Below are positions 8,084-16,372 of a stretch of DNA of 64,000 bases, piece after piece (the first letter of the stretch is position 1; every line of letters starts with the position of its first letter). Origin of the DNA: Candidatus Cottocaccamicrobium excrementipullorum (GTDB taxonomy: Bacteria > Bacillota > Clostridia > Lachnospirales > Lachnospiraceae). The position numbers and the translations under genes are program-made. The notes under the pieces are model-generated. The model saw only the letters and a list, made by a program, of their open reading frames with translations. It was not told the DNA's origin and did no database searches. The stretch covers positions 182,535 through 246,534 of the forward strand of contig DVFL01000019.1 of NCBI GenBank assembly GCA_018713255.1. The letters run 5' to 3'.

Positions 8084-9943
8084 ATGGAATTCTATGCAGA
8101 AATGAAACTGGCGGGAGATGAATATGCCGGCGGGTTTTCCTGCGGCCTGACAATGACAGGAAGCAAAACCATCAAAGGCTTTACTCCCATTTCAGAAACG
8201 CCGGAGAAAACTCAATATCAAAACGAACGAGGAATTATCCTCACCGTACATAAGAAAAAAGACGGCGCCGCTCTTAGAACCTGGAGTACGGTACACAATG
8301 GAAGCCAAGAAGAGATTACCCTGGAGATGCTGGCATCCTTCGTCTTAACCAATGTAGAAGCCGATAAAATTCACCGTCTTCAGTCGTTTTGGAGTGCAGA
8401 GGGAAAACTGAGAACGGAAACCATAGAAGATCTGCATCTGGAAAAATCCTGGAGCGGAGCCGGAGTACGGATCGAAAAATTCGGAAATGTAGGGTCCATG
8501 CCCGTTCGAAAATACTTTCCTTTTCTGGCCCTGGAAAACACTTCCACCGGAAAGTTTTTAGGCATCCAGCTATACTGCGCCTCCTCATGGCAGATGGAAA
8601 TTCTTTGCAGCGAAAGCCAGCAGCTTACCGTCACCGGAGGGCTGGCAGACAGAGATTTCGGCCATTGGATGAAAAAACTTACCCCTGGAGAACATTTTCG
8701 CTCCCCAGAAGCAGTAATTGCAGAAGGAAATTCTCTATATGAAATCTGTGATAAGCTGGTGAAAGCCCAGCATCCTCAGATCTCTCCGGCCGATGAAGAC
8801 ATGGGCATTGTCTTTAATGAATTCTGCACCACCTGGGGAAATCCTTCCTTGAAAAACATCCAAAAAATTTGCGATAAAATTGCCGGAAAGGGAATCCGCT
8901 ATCTGGTGATCGACTGCGGCTGGTACGGAGGCGCAAAGGACTGGTACCGAAATATCGGAGACTGGGAGGTCAATCAGGAAACTTTCCCAGGAGGGCTGAA
9001 GCAGGCTGCAGACTATATCCGTTCTAAAGGAATGATCCCTGGCCTATGGTTCGAAGCAGAAAATGTGGCAGATCAAAGCAAAAGCTATCAAAACACCGCT
9101 CATCTGGTAAAAAAGGACGGACTTCCCCTGACCGTCGGCCAGCGGAGATTCTGGGATATGGAAGATCCCTGGGTAACGGATTACCTGGACCAAAAAGTCA
9201 TCCGCACCTTAAAGGACTGCGGTTTCGGCTATGTGAAAATTGATTATAACGAAACCATGGGAATGGGGTGCGACGGCGGAGACAGTCTGGGAGAGAGCCT
9301 TTACCGGAAAATTGCAGCAAGCCAAAAATTCTTTCAACGAATTCGTCAGGAAATTCCAAATATTGTAATCGAAAATTGTTCCAGCGGGGGCCATCGTCTG
9401 GAGCCTTCCATGATGGAACTGGTCAGCCAGGCCAGCTTTTCCGATGCTCATGAAGCACTGTCCATCCCGTTAATTGCCGCCAATCTCCATGCAGTCATCC
9501 GCCCGGACCAAAGCCAAATCTGGGCAGTAATACGGGCAAATGACAGCGAGGAGCGGATCTATTACTCAATGATCTCCACCTTCTTAGGCAGAATGTGCCT
9601 CAGCGGAGACATCTGCGATCTTTCTGAAAAACAATGGCAGCTGATCCAGGAGGGAATTAGATTTTACCAGAAAGCCGCGGATATCATCAAACACGGGGTC
9701 ACCATCCAAAGAACCTGCAGCACCGAAAGCTACAACCATCCCCAGGGAGAACAGCTGGTTATCCGCCAATGGAACAGCCGCAGGCTTATTATCCTTCATC
9801 GTTTTGAACATTCACACAATATCCAGCCAGCATTTCCTTCCTCGGCAAAAATTATTTCCGAATACGGAAGGGCAGACAGGGATTTTAGTGCGAAGGCATG
9901 GATCTATGAATTGCCCTCAGCATCTTTTCTTCCGTCATTCTGA
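8084..9943 (+). CDS. Alpha-galactosidase, glycoside hydrolase family 36
   Basis: The 619-residue protein has an N-terminal beta-supersandwich domain and a central (beta/alpha)8 barrel. The nucleophile aspartate is in YVKIDYNETMGMGCDG, the acid/base aspartate in FSDAHEA, and the substrate loop ENCSSGGHRLEP lies between them. VIDCGWYGG is another family motif. It is about 100 residues shorter than the commonest GH36 enzymes (about 730), mainly in the N-terminal domain. It has no signal peptide. AAAGGAG is 12 bases before the ATG, slightly far. Together with GH27 it gives two cytoplasmic clan D enzymes with probably different linkage or chain-length preference. No transporter for their substrate lies nearby. 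Confidence 0.88.
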   Translation: MEFYAEMKLAGDEYAGGFSCGLTMTGSKTIKGFTPISETPEKTQYQNERGIILTVHKKKDGAALRTWSTVHNGSQEEITLEMLASFVLTNVEADKIHRLQSFWSAEGKLRTETIEDLHLEKSWSGAGVRIEKFGNVGSMPVRKYFPFLALENTSTGKFLGIQLYCASSWQMEILCSESQQLTVTGGLADRDFGHWMKKLTPGEHFRSPEAVIAEGNSLYEICDKLVKAQHPQISPADEDMGIVFNEFCTTWGNPSLKNIQKICDKIAGKGIRYLVIDCGWYGGAKDWYRNIGDWEVNQETFPGGLKQAADYIRSKGMIPGLWFEAENVADQSKSYQNTAHLVKKDGLPLTVGQRRFWDMEDPWVTDYLDQKVIRTLKDCGFGYVKIDYNETMGMGCDGGDSLGESLYRKIAASQKFFQRIRQEIPNIVIENCSSGGHRLEPSMMELVSQASFSDAHEALSIPLIAANLHAVIRPDQSQIWAVIRANDSEERIYYSMISTFLGRMCLSGDICDLSEKQWQLIQEGIRFYQKAADIIKHGVTIQRTCSTESYNHPQGEQLVIRQWNSRRLIILHRFEHSHNIQPAFPSSAKIISEYGRADRDFSAKAWIYELPSASFLPSF

Positions 9944-9952
9944 CGAATTTTC

Positions 9953-9981
9953 TTGTTCCCCATTTAGTTTAGCAGTATAAT
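9953..9981 (+). promoter_or_regulatory. Promoter of the hydrogenase-like signalling operon
   Basis: TTGTTC (9953-9958) is followed after 17 bp by a perfect TATAAT (9976-9981). It lies about 90 bp upstream of the first DRTGG gene and just after the GH36 stop codon. Confidence 0.55.
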
Positions 9982-9999
9982 GTGAATAACGATTTTCTT

Positions 10000-10037
10000 C
10001 GCTTTCCCGCCCTTCCTCGGCGGGAAAGCGCCTGTTT
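10000..10037 (+). terminator. Leader hairpin/terminator before the signalling operon
   Basis: CGCTTTCCCGCC pairs perfectly with GGCGGGAAAGCG around a 7-base loop, followed by CCTGTTTTATTG. It would end transcripts coming from the GH36 gene. Because a promoter lies upstream of it, it could also act as an attenuator in the leader of the next operon. Confidence 0.65.
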
Positions 10038-10070
10038 TATTGTCCACATTGAAAAAAGGAGATTTCTTTT

Positions 10071-10418
10071 ATGACTGTAAAAGATGTACGAGATATCTTA
10101 AATGCCCGGGTACTTGCGGGTGAAGACTTGATGGACCAGGAAGTCCGCTCCGCCTGCGGCTCAGATATGATGAGCGATGTGCTGGCCTTCTCTAAAGATC
10201 ACTCTATTCTTTTAACGGGACTGTGCAATCCCCAGGTTATCCGCACGGCAGAAATGCTGGATATTGTCTGCGTCATTTTTGTCCGTGGAAAAAAGCCGGA
10301 CGATTCCATTATCCAGATGGCCAAAGAACGTGGACTTGTGGTCCTGGCCACAGGCCACAGAATGTTTTCATCATGCGGCATGCTTTATGCAGCCGGGCTT
10401 GGCGGAGGTGCAATTTAA
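10071..10418 (+). CDS. DRTGG-domain protein (first copy)
   Basis: The 115-residue protein is a stand-alone DRTGG-type domain, a fold also found in phosphotransacetylase-associated and CBS-DRTGG proteins and thought to bind a small ligand. Visible features are an N-terminal helix (VKDVRDILNARVLAG), a SDMMSDVLAF segment and a C-terminal GHRMFSSCGMLYAAGLGGG stretch. It has no membrane segment or catalytic motif. It opens the signalling operon and overlaps the next gene by one base (TAATG). A paralogue lies at 12242-12589, on the other side of the hydrogenase-like gene. The ligand is unknown. Confidence 0.75.
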   Translation: MTVKDVRDILNARVLAGEDLMDQEVRSACGSDMMSDVLAFSKDHSILLTGLCNPQVIRTAEMLDIVCVIFVRGKKPDDSIIQMAKERGLVVLATGHRMFSSCGMLYAAGLGGGAI

Positions 10419-10840
10419 TGGATGATGCCATTCACTTAACTTATATTATTTCTCCAGATGACTTCACCCGGGCAGGAGAAGCCAGCAGCGATGTAAAGAA
10501 AAAACTGAAGCAGCTTGGAATCAGCCCGGAAGCCGTGCGCAAAACAGCCATTGCCATGTACGAAGGCGAAATCAATATGGTGATTCACGCTAAAGGCGGC
10601 CAGATTGATGTGGACATCACCCCGGAGAAGATAATTATGGTACTTGACGATGTGGGGCCTGGAATTCCAGATGTGGAGCTAGCCATGCAGGCCGGATACT
10701 CCACCGCGCCGGACGAGGTCCGCTCCTTAGGGTTCGGAGCTGGAATGGGCCTGCCCAACATGAAAAAATACACCGATGAGATGGATATCCAGACACAGAT
10801 CGGTGTAGGCACAAAGATCACAATGGTGGTGAAGATTTAA
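10418..10840 (+). CDS. Small HATPase (anti-sigma-factor-kinase-like ATP-binding protein)
   Basis: The 140-residue protein is a bare GHKL ATPase. After MDDAIHLTYIISPDDF come the N-box region TAIAMYEGEINMVIHAKGG, the G1 box DDVGPGIPD and the G2 region GFGAGMGLPNMKKYTDEM with a final GVGTKITM. It lacks a phospho-acceptor domain and resembles RsbW/SpoIIAB-type serine kinases in size and layout. The ATG at 10418 overlaps the stop of the preceding gene and its own stop overlaps the next start (TTTAATGG), so translation is coupled on both sides. It probably signals together with the hydrogenase-like protein; the target is unknown. Confidence 0.85.
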   Translation: MDDAIHLTYIISPDDFTRAGEASSDVKKKLKQLGISPEAVRKTAIAMYEGEINMVIHAKGGQIDVDITPEKIIMVLDDVGPGIPDVELAMQAGYSTAPDEVRSLGFGAGMGLPNMKKYTDEMDIQTQIGVGTKITMVVKI

Positions 10841-12240
10841 TGGATAAGTTTTATCATTCTGTCCGCCTGGATTCCCAGCTCTGTAAAGGCTGCATCAACT
10901 GCATTAAACGCTGTCCCACAGAGGCCATCCGGGTTCGGAACAAAAAGGCGCAGATCAACAGCAAATTCTGCATCGACTGTGGAGAATGCATTCGTGTCTG
11001 TCCTCATCATGCAAAATATGCTATTTATGACAAGATCGAGGCCATCCGCCAGTATGAATACACGGTGGCTCTTCCTGCACCTAGTCTTTACAGTCAGTTT
11101 AACAATCTGGATGACGTGAACATTGTATTAAACGCCCTGCTTCTTATGGGTTTTGATGATGTATTTGAGGTCAGCGCAGCGGCAGAGCTGGTATCCGAGG
11201 CCACCAGGACATATATTGCCGAACACGGCGACCAGCTTCCCATTATCAGTACAGCCTGCCCCTCAGTGGTGCGCTTAATCCGTGTCCGCTTCCCCAATCT
11301 GATTCCTCACATGCTTCCTCTTAATCCGCCGGTGGAAGTGGCTGCTATGCTGGCTGTCCGCCAGGCCATGGAGAAAACCGGACTGCCCAGAGAAAAAATC
11401 GGCATCTTCTTTATCTCCCCCTGCCCCTCCAAAGTGACCTACGTGAAAGCACCTCTTGGGAACGAGCGGAGCCAGGTAGACCGGGTTCTTGCCATTAAGG
11501 ACGTTTATCCCCAGCTTCTCTCCCGAATGAAAGCAGTGGGGAAGGATTACCCGGAAATCGGCACCTCCGGCAAAATCGGCATCAGCTGGGGACGCAGCGG
11601 CGGGGAATCCAGCGGACTGCTGTCGGAAAACTATCTGGCAGCCGATGGAATTGAAAATGTAATCCGGGTGCTGGAGGATCTGGAAGACCAGAAATTTACC
11701 AATCTGGACTTTATTGAGCTGAACGCCTGCAACGGCGGCTGTGTCGGCGGCGTTCTCACTGTAGAAAATCCCTATGTGGCGGAAACAAAATTAAAACGGC
11801 TCCGCCGGTACATGCCTGTAGCCAGAACCCATATGACCCAAAATGCAGAAGAAGTCATTCCCTGGACCACCGGCGTGCAGTATGAACCGGTTTTCCGCCT
11901 GGGAGATACCATGACAGAAAGCTTCATCCGCCTCAATCAGGTGGAGCGGCTGTGCAAAAAGCTTCCCGGCTTAGACTGCGGCTCCTGCGGCGCCCCTACC
12001 TGCAAGGCCCTGGCAGAAGACATTGTCCGCGGCCAGGCTCAGGAAACAGACTGCGTATATTACCTTAGAGAGAATCTTCACAAGCTTTCAGAGGAAGTTT
12101 CTCTTTTAGCTGACGACCTGGCGGAAGGCGAGAAAGGAGGCCAGGAAACTCTCCGGCTGCTGAAGGAATACATCCACCGGATTTCCGATGAAATGAGTCT
12201 TCTGGACAACCGGGAGGAGAAGGAAAAGGAGGAGGGCTGA
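10840..12240 (+). CDS. [FeFe]-hydrogenase-like iron-sulfur protein, probably sensory (HsfB-like)
   Basis: The 466-residue protein starts with a double [4Fe-4S] ferredoxin domain (CKGCINCIKRCP, CIDCGECIRVCP) and continues with a diverged [FeFe]-hydrogenase large-subunit domain. The three H-cluster motifs are altered to STACPSV, SPCPSKV and NACNGGCVGG, but a cysteine remains in each region. Near 375-400 lies GLDCGSCGAPTCKALAEDI, a four-cysteine Fe-S domain, followed by a charged helical tail. Such proteins are known beside HATPase, DRTGG and PHP genes and are considered redox or H2 sensors rather than bulk hydrogenases. Whether it holds a full H-cluster cannot be judged here. It is the core of the five-gene operon. 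Confidence 0.85.
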   Translation: MDKFYHSVRLDSQLCKGCINCIKRCPTEAIRVRNKKAQINSKFCIDCGECIRVCPHHAKYAIYDKIEAIRQYEYTVALPAPSLYSQFNNLDDVNIVLNALLLMGFDDVFEVSAAAELVSEATRTYIAEHGDQLPIISTACPSVVRLIRVRFPNLIPHMLPLNPPVEVAAMLAVRQAMEKTGLPREKIGIFFISPCPSKVTYVKAPLGNERSQVDRVLAIKDVYPQLLSRMKAVGKDYPEIGTSGKIGISWGRSGGESSGLLSENYLAADGIENVIRVLEDLEDQKFTNLDFIELNACNGGCVGGVLTVENPYVAETKLKRLRRYMPVARTHMTQNAEEVIPWTTGVQYEPVFRLGDTMTESFIRLNQVERLCKKLPGLDCGSCGAPTCKALAEDIVRGQAQETDCVYYLRENLHKLSEEVSLLADDLAEGEKGGQETLRLLKEYIHRISDEMSLLDNREEKEKEEG

Positions 12241-12241
12241 T

Positions 12242-12589
12242 ATGTTTACCGTTGATCAATTAATTCACAGCGGATTATTTACGCTGGTCAATGAAGGAGA
12301 AGATACCCAGAGGGAAATCACCGTTCCTTTCTGCTGCGACCTGCTCAGCATGGCCATGGGAAAGGCGCCGGCAGGATGCGCCTGGGTAACTGTAATGGGA
12401 AATATGAACACACTGGCAGTTGCCTCCCTCACTGACGCCGCCTGCGTCATCCTGGCAGAAGGCTGCAGTCTGGATGAGGCCGCCCAAGCAAAAGCCAAAG
12501 TCCAGGGAATAACCGTACTGAAAACCCAGCTGCCCATATTTGCAGCGGCTCTGGCCATCCATCAGCAGCTTTCGGAGGCTTCCTTATGA
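12242..12589 (+). CDS. DRTGG-domain protein (second copy)
   Basis: The 115-residue protein has the same length and fold pattern as the product of 10071-10418, but little obvious identity. It begins MFTVDQLIHSGLFTLVNEG, has FCCDLLSMAMGKAPAGCAW in the DRTGG region, and ends with ITVLKTQLPIFAAALAIHQQL. It starts one base after the hydrogenase-like stop codon with GGAGG before it, and overlaps the PHP gene by 4 bp. Two different DRTGG proteins flanking the hydrogenase-like gene suggest a heteromeric or two-input sensor. No catalytic residues are apparent. Confidence 0.7.
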   Translation: MFTVDQLIHSGLFTLVNEGEDTQREITVPFCCDLLSMAMGKAPAGCAWVTVMGNMNTLAVASLTDAACVILAEGCSLDEAAQAKAKVQGITVLKTQLPIFAAALAIHQQLSEASL

Positions 12590-13326
12590 TCAGCCTCACT
12601 TATGATCTCCATCTTCACTCCTGCCTATCCCCCTGCGGAGATGAAGAAATGACCCCATGGAACATTGCCGGCATGGCGGCAGTTCTTGGTCTGGATGTTA
12701 TCGCCCTTACCGACCATAACTCCTGCAAAAATTGCCCGGCCCTGATGGCAGCAGCGGAAGAATACGGCGTCCTGGCGATTCCCGGCATGGAACTTACCAC
12801 CTCTGAAGAAATCCACGCAGTCTGTCTCTTTCCTCATTTAGAAGAGGCTATGGATTTTGACCATTATGTTTACCGCCGTCTGATGCCGTTTCCCAACAAC
12901 GAAGCAATTTTCGGGCGGCAGCTGATCCGCGGATTAGATGATGAAATCTCCGGCTCCGTTCCTAATCTTTTGATCAACAGTACGGAAATCTCCTTCGAAG
13001 GGCTTTGGGAACTGGTCCTGTCCTACGGCGGAATCATGTTTCCCGCCCATATCGACAAATCCTCCAACAGTCTGATTGCCAGCCTGGGGCAGATTCCTCC
13101 AGACAGCTGTTTTACCACAGCCGAGGTGAAAAATCTGAAAACGCTGCATCAGCTGAAAAAGGATCATCCGTATCTGGAAAATTGCCGGATTATCAGCAAT
13201 TCCGACGCCCACTATCTGGAACATATCCATCAGCCAAATCTGACTCTTCTGGCAGAAGAAAAAAGTGCGGAGGCCGTTATCCAGGCGCTCTTAACTCCCT
13301 GGGGGCAGCCACTTTCTAAAGGTTAA
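12586..13326 (+). CDS. PHP-domain phosphoesterase
   Basis: The 246-residue protein carries the PHP metal-site motifs: DLHLHSCLSPCGDEEM near the start, ALTDHNSCKN, the glutamate in GMELTTSEE, FPAHIDK, and SDAHYLE near the end. PHP enzymes are trinuclear metal phosphoesterases or nucleases acting on small phosphorylated molecules or nucleic acids. It overlaps the previous gene by 4 bp and closes the operon. In this setting it may make or remove a signalling phosphate linked to the HATPase; that is inference. No DNA polymerase or histidinol phosphatase context is present. Confidence 0.85.
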   Translation: MISLTYDLHLHSCLSPCGDEEMTPWNIAGMAAVLGLDVIALTDHNSCKNCPALMAAAEEYGVLAIPGMELTTSEEIHAVCLFPHLEEAMDFDHYVYRRLMPFPNNEAIFGRQLIRGLDDEISGSVPNLLINSTEISFEGLWELVLSYGGIMFPAHIDKSSNSLIASLGQIPPDSCFTTAEVKNLKTLHQLKKDHPYLENCRIISNSDAHYLEHIHQPNLTLLAEEKSAEAVIQALLTPWGQPLSKG

Positions 13327-13377
13327 CTAAAGAACTGACGGTTTTCTTAAAAATTCCTATTAAATTTATCTCCCTGC

Positions 13378-13406
13378 TTGTATCCTGCTGTTTTTCATTG
13401 TAAAAT
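13378..13406 (+). promoter_or_regulatory. Promoter of the polysaccharide deacetylase gene
   Basis: TTGTAT (13378-13383), 17 bp, then TAAAAT (13401-13406) preceded by TG, about 43 bp before the gene start. Confidence 0.5.
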
Positions 13407-13448
13407 GTAGGACGTACAGCAAAATTTTCACAAGGGGGATTTTAGTTG

Positions 13449-14360
13449 ATGAAGAAAAAGCTGAAAACCTTAGTTCTGGCTGCGGTTTTCTCTTGCTGCC
13501 TTGGAGGGCCTGCCCTTAGTTTTCCGGCATACGCTGCTGAAGAAGGAACTGCCACCGCCATCATTCAGGTGGGCGGCGATGGACAGACCACTCGATACAT
13601 CTCCTCGGAGGCCGGGATGATCTCCGACGCACAGGTTAGCCAGGCAGCTGAGAACCTTCAAAATTCCGTATCCGAGGCGGTCCGCCTTGCAGGGGAAACC
13701 TTATCCTCCGCTCCAGTTCAAAGCAGCCCATCTCCCGGCATCCGCACCCTGGATCCGTCTAAGCCTATGATTGCTTTGACCTTTGATGACGGTCCTTATG
13801 CTCCGGTGGGGAATCGGATTATGGACGTAATGAATCAATATGGCGGCCGATGCACCTTCTTTATGGTCGGCAGCCGGGTACCTTCCTACCAGACTGAAGT
13901 ACAGCGGATGGTCAAGGAAGGGTTTGAGGTGGCCAATCATACTCAGGACCACAAATATCTCCATCAGCTGGGGGCAGAGGCGGTCAGAGCTCAAGTAGAA
14001 GCCTGCAACAACACCATCGAAGCGGTTTCCGGTGTTCGTCCTGTGTTGATGCGTCTTCCCGGCGGATACAAAAATGCCACGGTAATGGCCAACGTAAAGA
14101 TGCCGGTGATCCTTTGGAACGTTGATACCAACGACTGGAAGCACCGGAACGCTCAGTCTGTCATTAATGCAGTGCTGGGAAAGGTTAAGGACGGAGATAT
14201 TATTCTTATGCATGAATTATACACTTCCACAGCAGAAGCAGTGGAAGCTCTGGTTCCTGCACTCACCGCCCAAGGCTTCCAGCTGGTGACCGTCAGCGAA
14301 CTGGCTTATTATAAAGGGATTTCCCTGGAACCAGGGCAGATCTATCATTCCATTCCCTAG
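13449..14360 (+). CDS. Secreted polysaccharide deacetylase (NodB domain)
   Basis: The protein begins MKKKLKTLVLAAVFSCCLG and has a hydrophobic signal segment ending near AYAAEEG, so it is exported. The NodB domain starts near residue 105 with MIALTFDDGPYAP (metal-binding aspartates), then VANHTQDHKYL (metal histidines), RLPGGYKN, WNVDTNDWKH and the closing DIILMHELY. It matches peptidoglycan or chitooligosaccharide deacetylases (carbohydrate esterase family 4), here probably modifying the cell wall. A linker of about 70 residues precedes the domain. The ATG at 13449 is chosen; an adjacent in-frame TTG at 13446 is 7 bases after AGGGGG and is a possible alternative. It is a single gene with its own promoter and terminator. 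Confidence 0.9.
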   Translation: MKKKLKTLVLAAVFSCCLGGPALSFPAYAAEEGTATAIIQVGGDGQTTRYISSEAGMISDAQVSQAAENLQNSVSEAVRLAGETLSSAPVQSSPSPGIRTLDPSKPMIALTFDDGPYAPVGNRIMDVMNQYGGRCTFFMVGSRVPSYQTEVQRMVKEGFEVANHTQDHKYLHQLGAEAVRAQVEACNNTIEAVSGVRPVLMRLPGGYKNATVMANVKMPVILWNVDTNDWKHRNAQSVINAVLGKVKDGDIILMHELYTSTAEAVEALVPALTAQGFQLVTVSELAYYKGISLEPGQIYHSIP

Positions 14361-14397
14361 CTGCTTTTTATGAAGCGGAGTACTGATTCCGTCAATA

Positions 14398-14447
14398 AAA
14401 AACAGGGGCGAAAGCATGCTGATCAAGTATGCCTTTGCTCCTGTTTT
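14398..14447 (+). terminator. Terminator after the deacetylase gene
   Basis: AAAACAGGGGCGAAAGCAT pairs with ATGCCTTTGCTCCTGTTTT, allowing two mismatch or wobble positions, and is followed by TTG. It is A/T flanked on both sides and sits between convergent genes. Confidence 0.75.
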
Positions 14448-14476
14448 TGTGGTTTTTGACCGCTGTGCCCAGTAAG

Positions 14477-15015
14477 TTAATAGTAGATCCCGCAGTCTTC
14501 CTTCTGGTAAAGCTTTACCATCTCACTGCCTGGAATTTTCAGTCCTGCCGGTTCCCCATCCAGCGTACCCTGGAGAATTCCCTCCATACACTCAATCAGT
14601 GTTCTGATCTTCTCCGCCGGAATCGGCGCAGTATTGTGATGTGGATAAACCAGCGAAAATCTTCCCTCTTCTGCCATAGTCCAAAGTCTCTTTAAAGTTT
14701 CCAGATAAACGGAAGGACGGCGGTTCCGGCCAAACATATACACCGGCCCAAGGGATACCGTATCACCGGAAAATAAAAGTTTTTCCTCTTCATCCAAAAG
14801 GGCAATGGAACCAGGAGTATGTCCTGGACAGTGAAGCACCAAAAAGCGTTTCCCTCCCAGATCCAAACAGTCCCCTTCCTTCAGGCACTGAAAGCGGACG
14901 TATCCAGGCAGAGGACCTGCTGTTTTCCAACCAAAACATAAGCCCGAACCATCTGCTGGTCAATCGCATAGATCCAGTCTGCAAGCTGGACCATTTTCGT
15001 CTGCATTCCACTCAC
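14477..15015 (-). pseudogene. Metallo-beta-lactamase-fold hydrolase with internal deletion and frameshift
   Basis: Two parts of one MBL-fold hydrolase are in different frames. The 5' part starts at GTG 15015 after AGGAG and reads MSGMQTKMVQLADWIYAID to QVLCLDT, the usual strands before the metal-binding loop, then runs into a stop near 14881. The 3' part, in another frame, reads GYVRFQCLKEGDCLDLGG, HCPGHTPGSIALLD, SGDTVSLG and VYPHHNTAPI to the stop at 14477. The HxHxDH metal motif and about 50 residues that should lie between are missing, so a deletion near 14905 removed the active site. It lies 44 bp downstream of the glyoxalase-like gene. I count it as dead, although the 3' part could still be translated. 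Confidence 0.75.
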
Positions 15016-15059
15016 CGGACATCTCTCCTTTTTTTAATCTCTGTTCATGTTTCTTTTTC

Positions 15060-15431
15060 CTATTTTGCCGGCACAATCTCCAGCCAGTATCCATCAGGGT
15101 CATTAATAAAATAAATCCCCATCTTCGGGTTCTCGAAACAGATGCATCCCATTTCTTTATGCTTTTGATAAGCTGCTTCCATATCATCCACGGAAAAAGC
15201 CAGATGAATCTCGTTGTCTCCCAAATCGTAATGATCCTTTTCCCAGTCTCTCAGCCAGGTTAATTCCAAAGTAAATCCTGTGGCGCCGTCTCCCATATAT
15301 ACTAAAATAAAGCTTCCATCCTCTGCCTCTTTCCGGCGTACTTCTTTCAGGCCCAGCGCCTCCTCATAAAACTGAATAGACCGTTCCAGATCCACCACAT
15401 TATAATTATAATGAACAAACTGAAATTTCAT
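15060..15431 (-). CDS. Glyoxalase/VOC-family protein (lactoylglutathione-lyase-like)
   Basis: The 123-residue protein is a single VOC domain. FVHYNYNVVDLERSIQFYEEALGL is the classic start of glyoxalase I. GFTLELTWLRD, IHLAFSVDDMEAAY and YFINDPDGYWLEIV complete it. H7, E66, H85 and E120 or nearby residues could form the metal site. The usual role is isomerising the hemithioacetal of methylglyoxal and a thiol, but short VOC proteins also have other functions. It overlaps the upstream MBL hydrolase by 4 bp (ATGA). Confidence 0.85.
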   Translation of the reverse strand: MKFQFVHYNYNVVDLERSIQFYEEALGLKEVRRKEAEDGSFILVYMGDGATGFTLELTWLRDWEKDHYDLGDNEIHLAFSVDDMEAAYQKHKEMGCICFENPKMGIYFINDPDGYWLEIVPAK

Positions 15432-16147
15432 GAATTTTCCTCCTTTTGCATAAACACCTCGCCCCGCCGGCTGATCTTCACCACACGGTCCCGATAAGGG
15501 CTGTCAGAGTGCTCCTCCAGCCACCGGTCTATAATGTTATAATTTTCCCAGCAATGCATGGGATAAGCTTTCCGGGGATGAAAATTTTCCAAAAAATAAT
15601 CCATCCCAAGACAATAATCCTTTTCCTGTCTGGGATCCAGGGGAAGAAATGCTGCGTCAATGGTTTTGCCGGAGAGAGGCTCCAGATTTTTTCGATAATT
15701 TACCTGCATCTGCTGATTCCAGCCTTCCGGTTCTCCCTCCCATCGCCAATCATTCAAGTCCCCGGCATGATACAGCGTCCAAGTTCCATCTCCTGCTTCC
15801 ACCAGAAACGCCACTCCTTCATCAGTAGACTTCAGCGCCAAAACATGGATTTCTTCATCCTGCCACTCCTGCCTGGGTTTAAGCTGTATCAGCTTGTTCC
15901 AGGCCCATTCCGGAACCCGGCTGCGCCAGATATCCCGTGAAAAAATATACCGTACCTGCGGCAACGTCCGGGTAAGAGAGAAAATCTCCGGATTATAATG
16001 ATCCCCGTGACGGTGGCTGGCAAATACATAGAGCGGCTTGTCCCCCGCCGGCATGGGAAGCTCTCCCACATAATAGTCAAACAGGATCTGGCAGCTTTTC
16101 GTCTCCACCATAAATCCACTGTGACCAATGTACGTAATTTTTATCAT
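15428..16147 (-). CDS. MBL-fold metallohydrolase (intact)
   Basis: The 239-residue protein starts MIKITYIGHSGFMVET, the typical beginning of UlaG-like and beta-lactamase-like hydrolases. It has the metal motif SHRHGDHYNP, AGDLNDWRWEGE and a late PMHCWENY histidine. I chose the ATG at 16147 because AAGGAG is 9 bases upstream; longer frames add residues without family resemblance. Its 3' end overlaps the VOC gene, so the two are co-expressed and may act in one detoxification step. The substrate is unknown. Confidence 0.82.
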   Translation of the reverse strand: MIKITYIGHSGFMVETKSCQILFDYYVGELPMPAGDKPLYVFASHRHGDHYNPEIFSLTRTLPQVRYIFSRDIWRSRVPEWAWNKLIQLKPRQEWQDEEIHVLALKSTDEGVAFLVEAGDGTWTLYHAGDLNDWRWEGEPEGWNQQMQVNYRKNLEPLSGKTIDAAFLPLDPRQEKDYCLGMDYFLENFHPRKAYPMHCWENYNIIDRWLEEHSDSPYRDRVVKISRRGEVFMQKEENS

Positions 16148-16268
16148 TCGCCAAGGCTCCTTCCACCAATTCCTGCTCCGCCTGCCCTTCACTCGGCGAA
16201 AGCAGCTGATTTCAGTGTAACACAGACCCTAAACTTCTTCAAGTTCTCCCTCTGGCTTTCCCGCAAAG

Positions 16269-16313
16269 AAAGGGCCAGTCAGAAATCTGCTCCTTCTCTG
16301 ACTGACCCTTTTC
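16269..16313 (-). terminator. Terminator between the hexuronate genes and the MBL gene
   Basis: AAAGGGCCAGTCAGA pairs with TCTGACTGACCCTTT with one mismatch around a 13-base loop. T-rich flanks exist on both strands. It ends the uxu operon. Confidence 0.7.
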
Positions 16314-16372
16314 CTGATTTAATCATTCACCCCCGTCCGGCATCCTCCATGAAAACTGATCCAGCAGTCGTG

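Noticed and set aside
10840..12240. Bulk catalytic hydrogenase
   Set aside because: The H-cluster motifs depart from TSCSPGW, MPCTAKK and GCPGGC as present in the gene at 466-2211, and the gene neighbours are signalling proteins, so I call it sensory.
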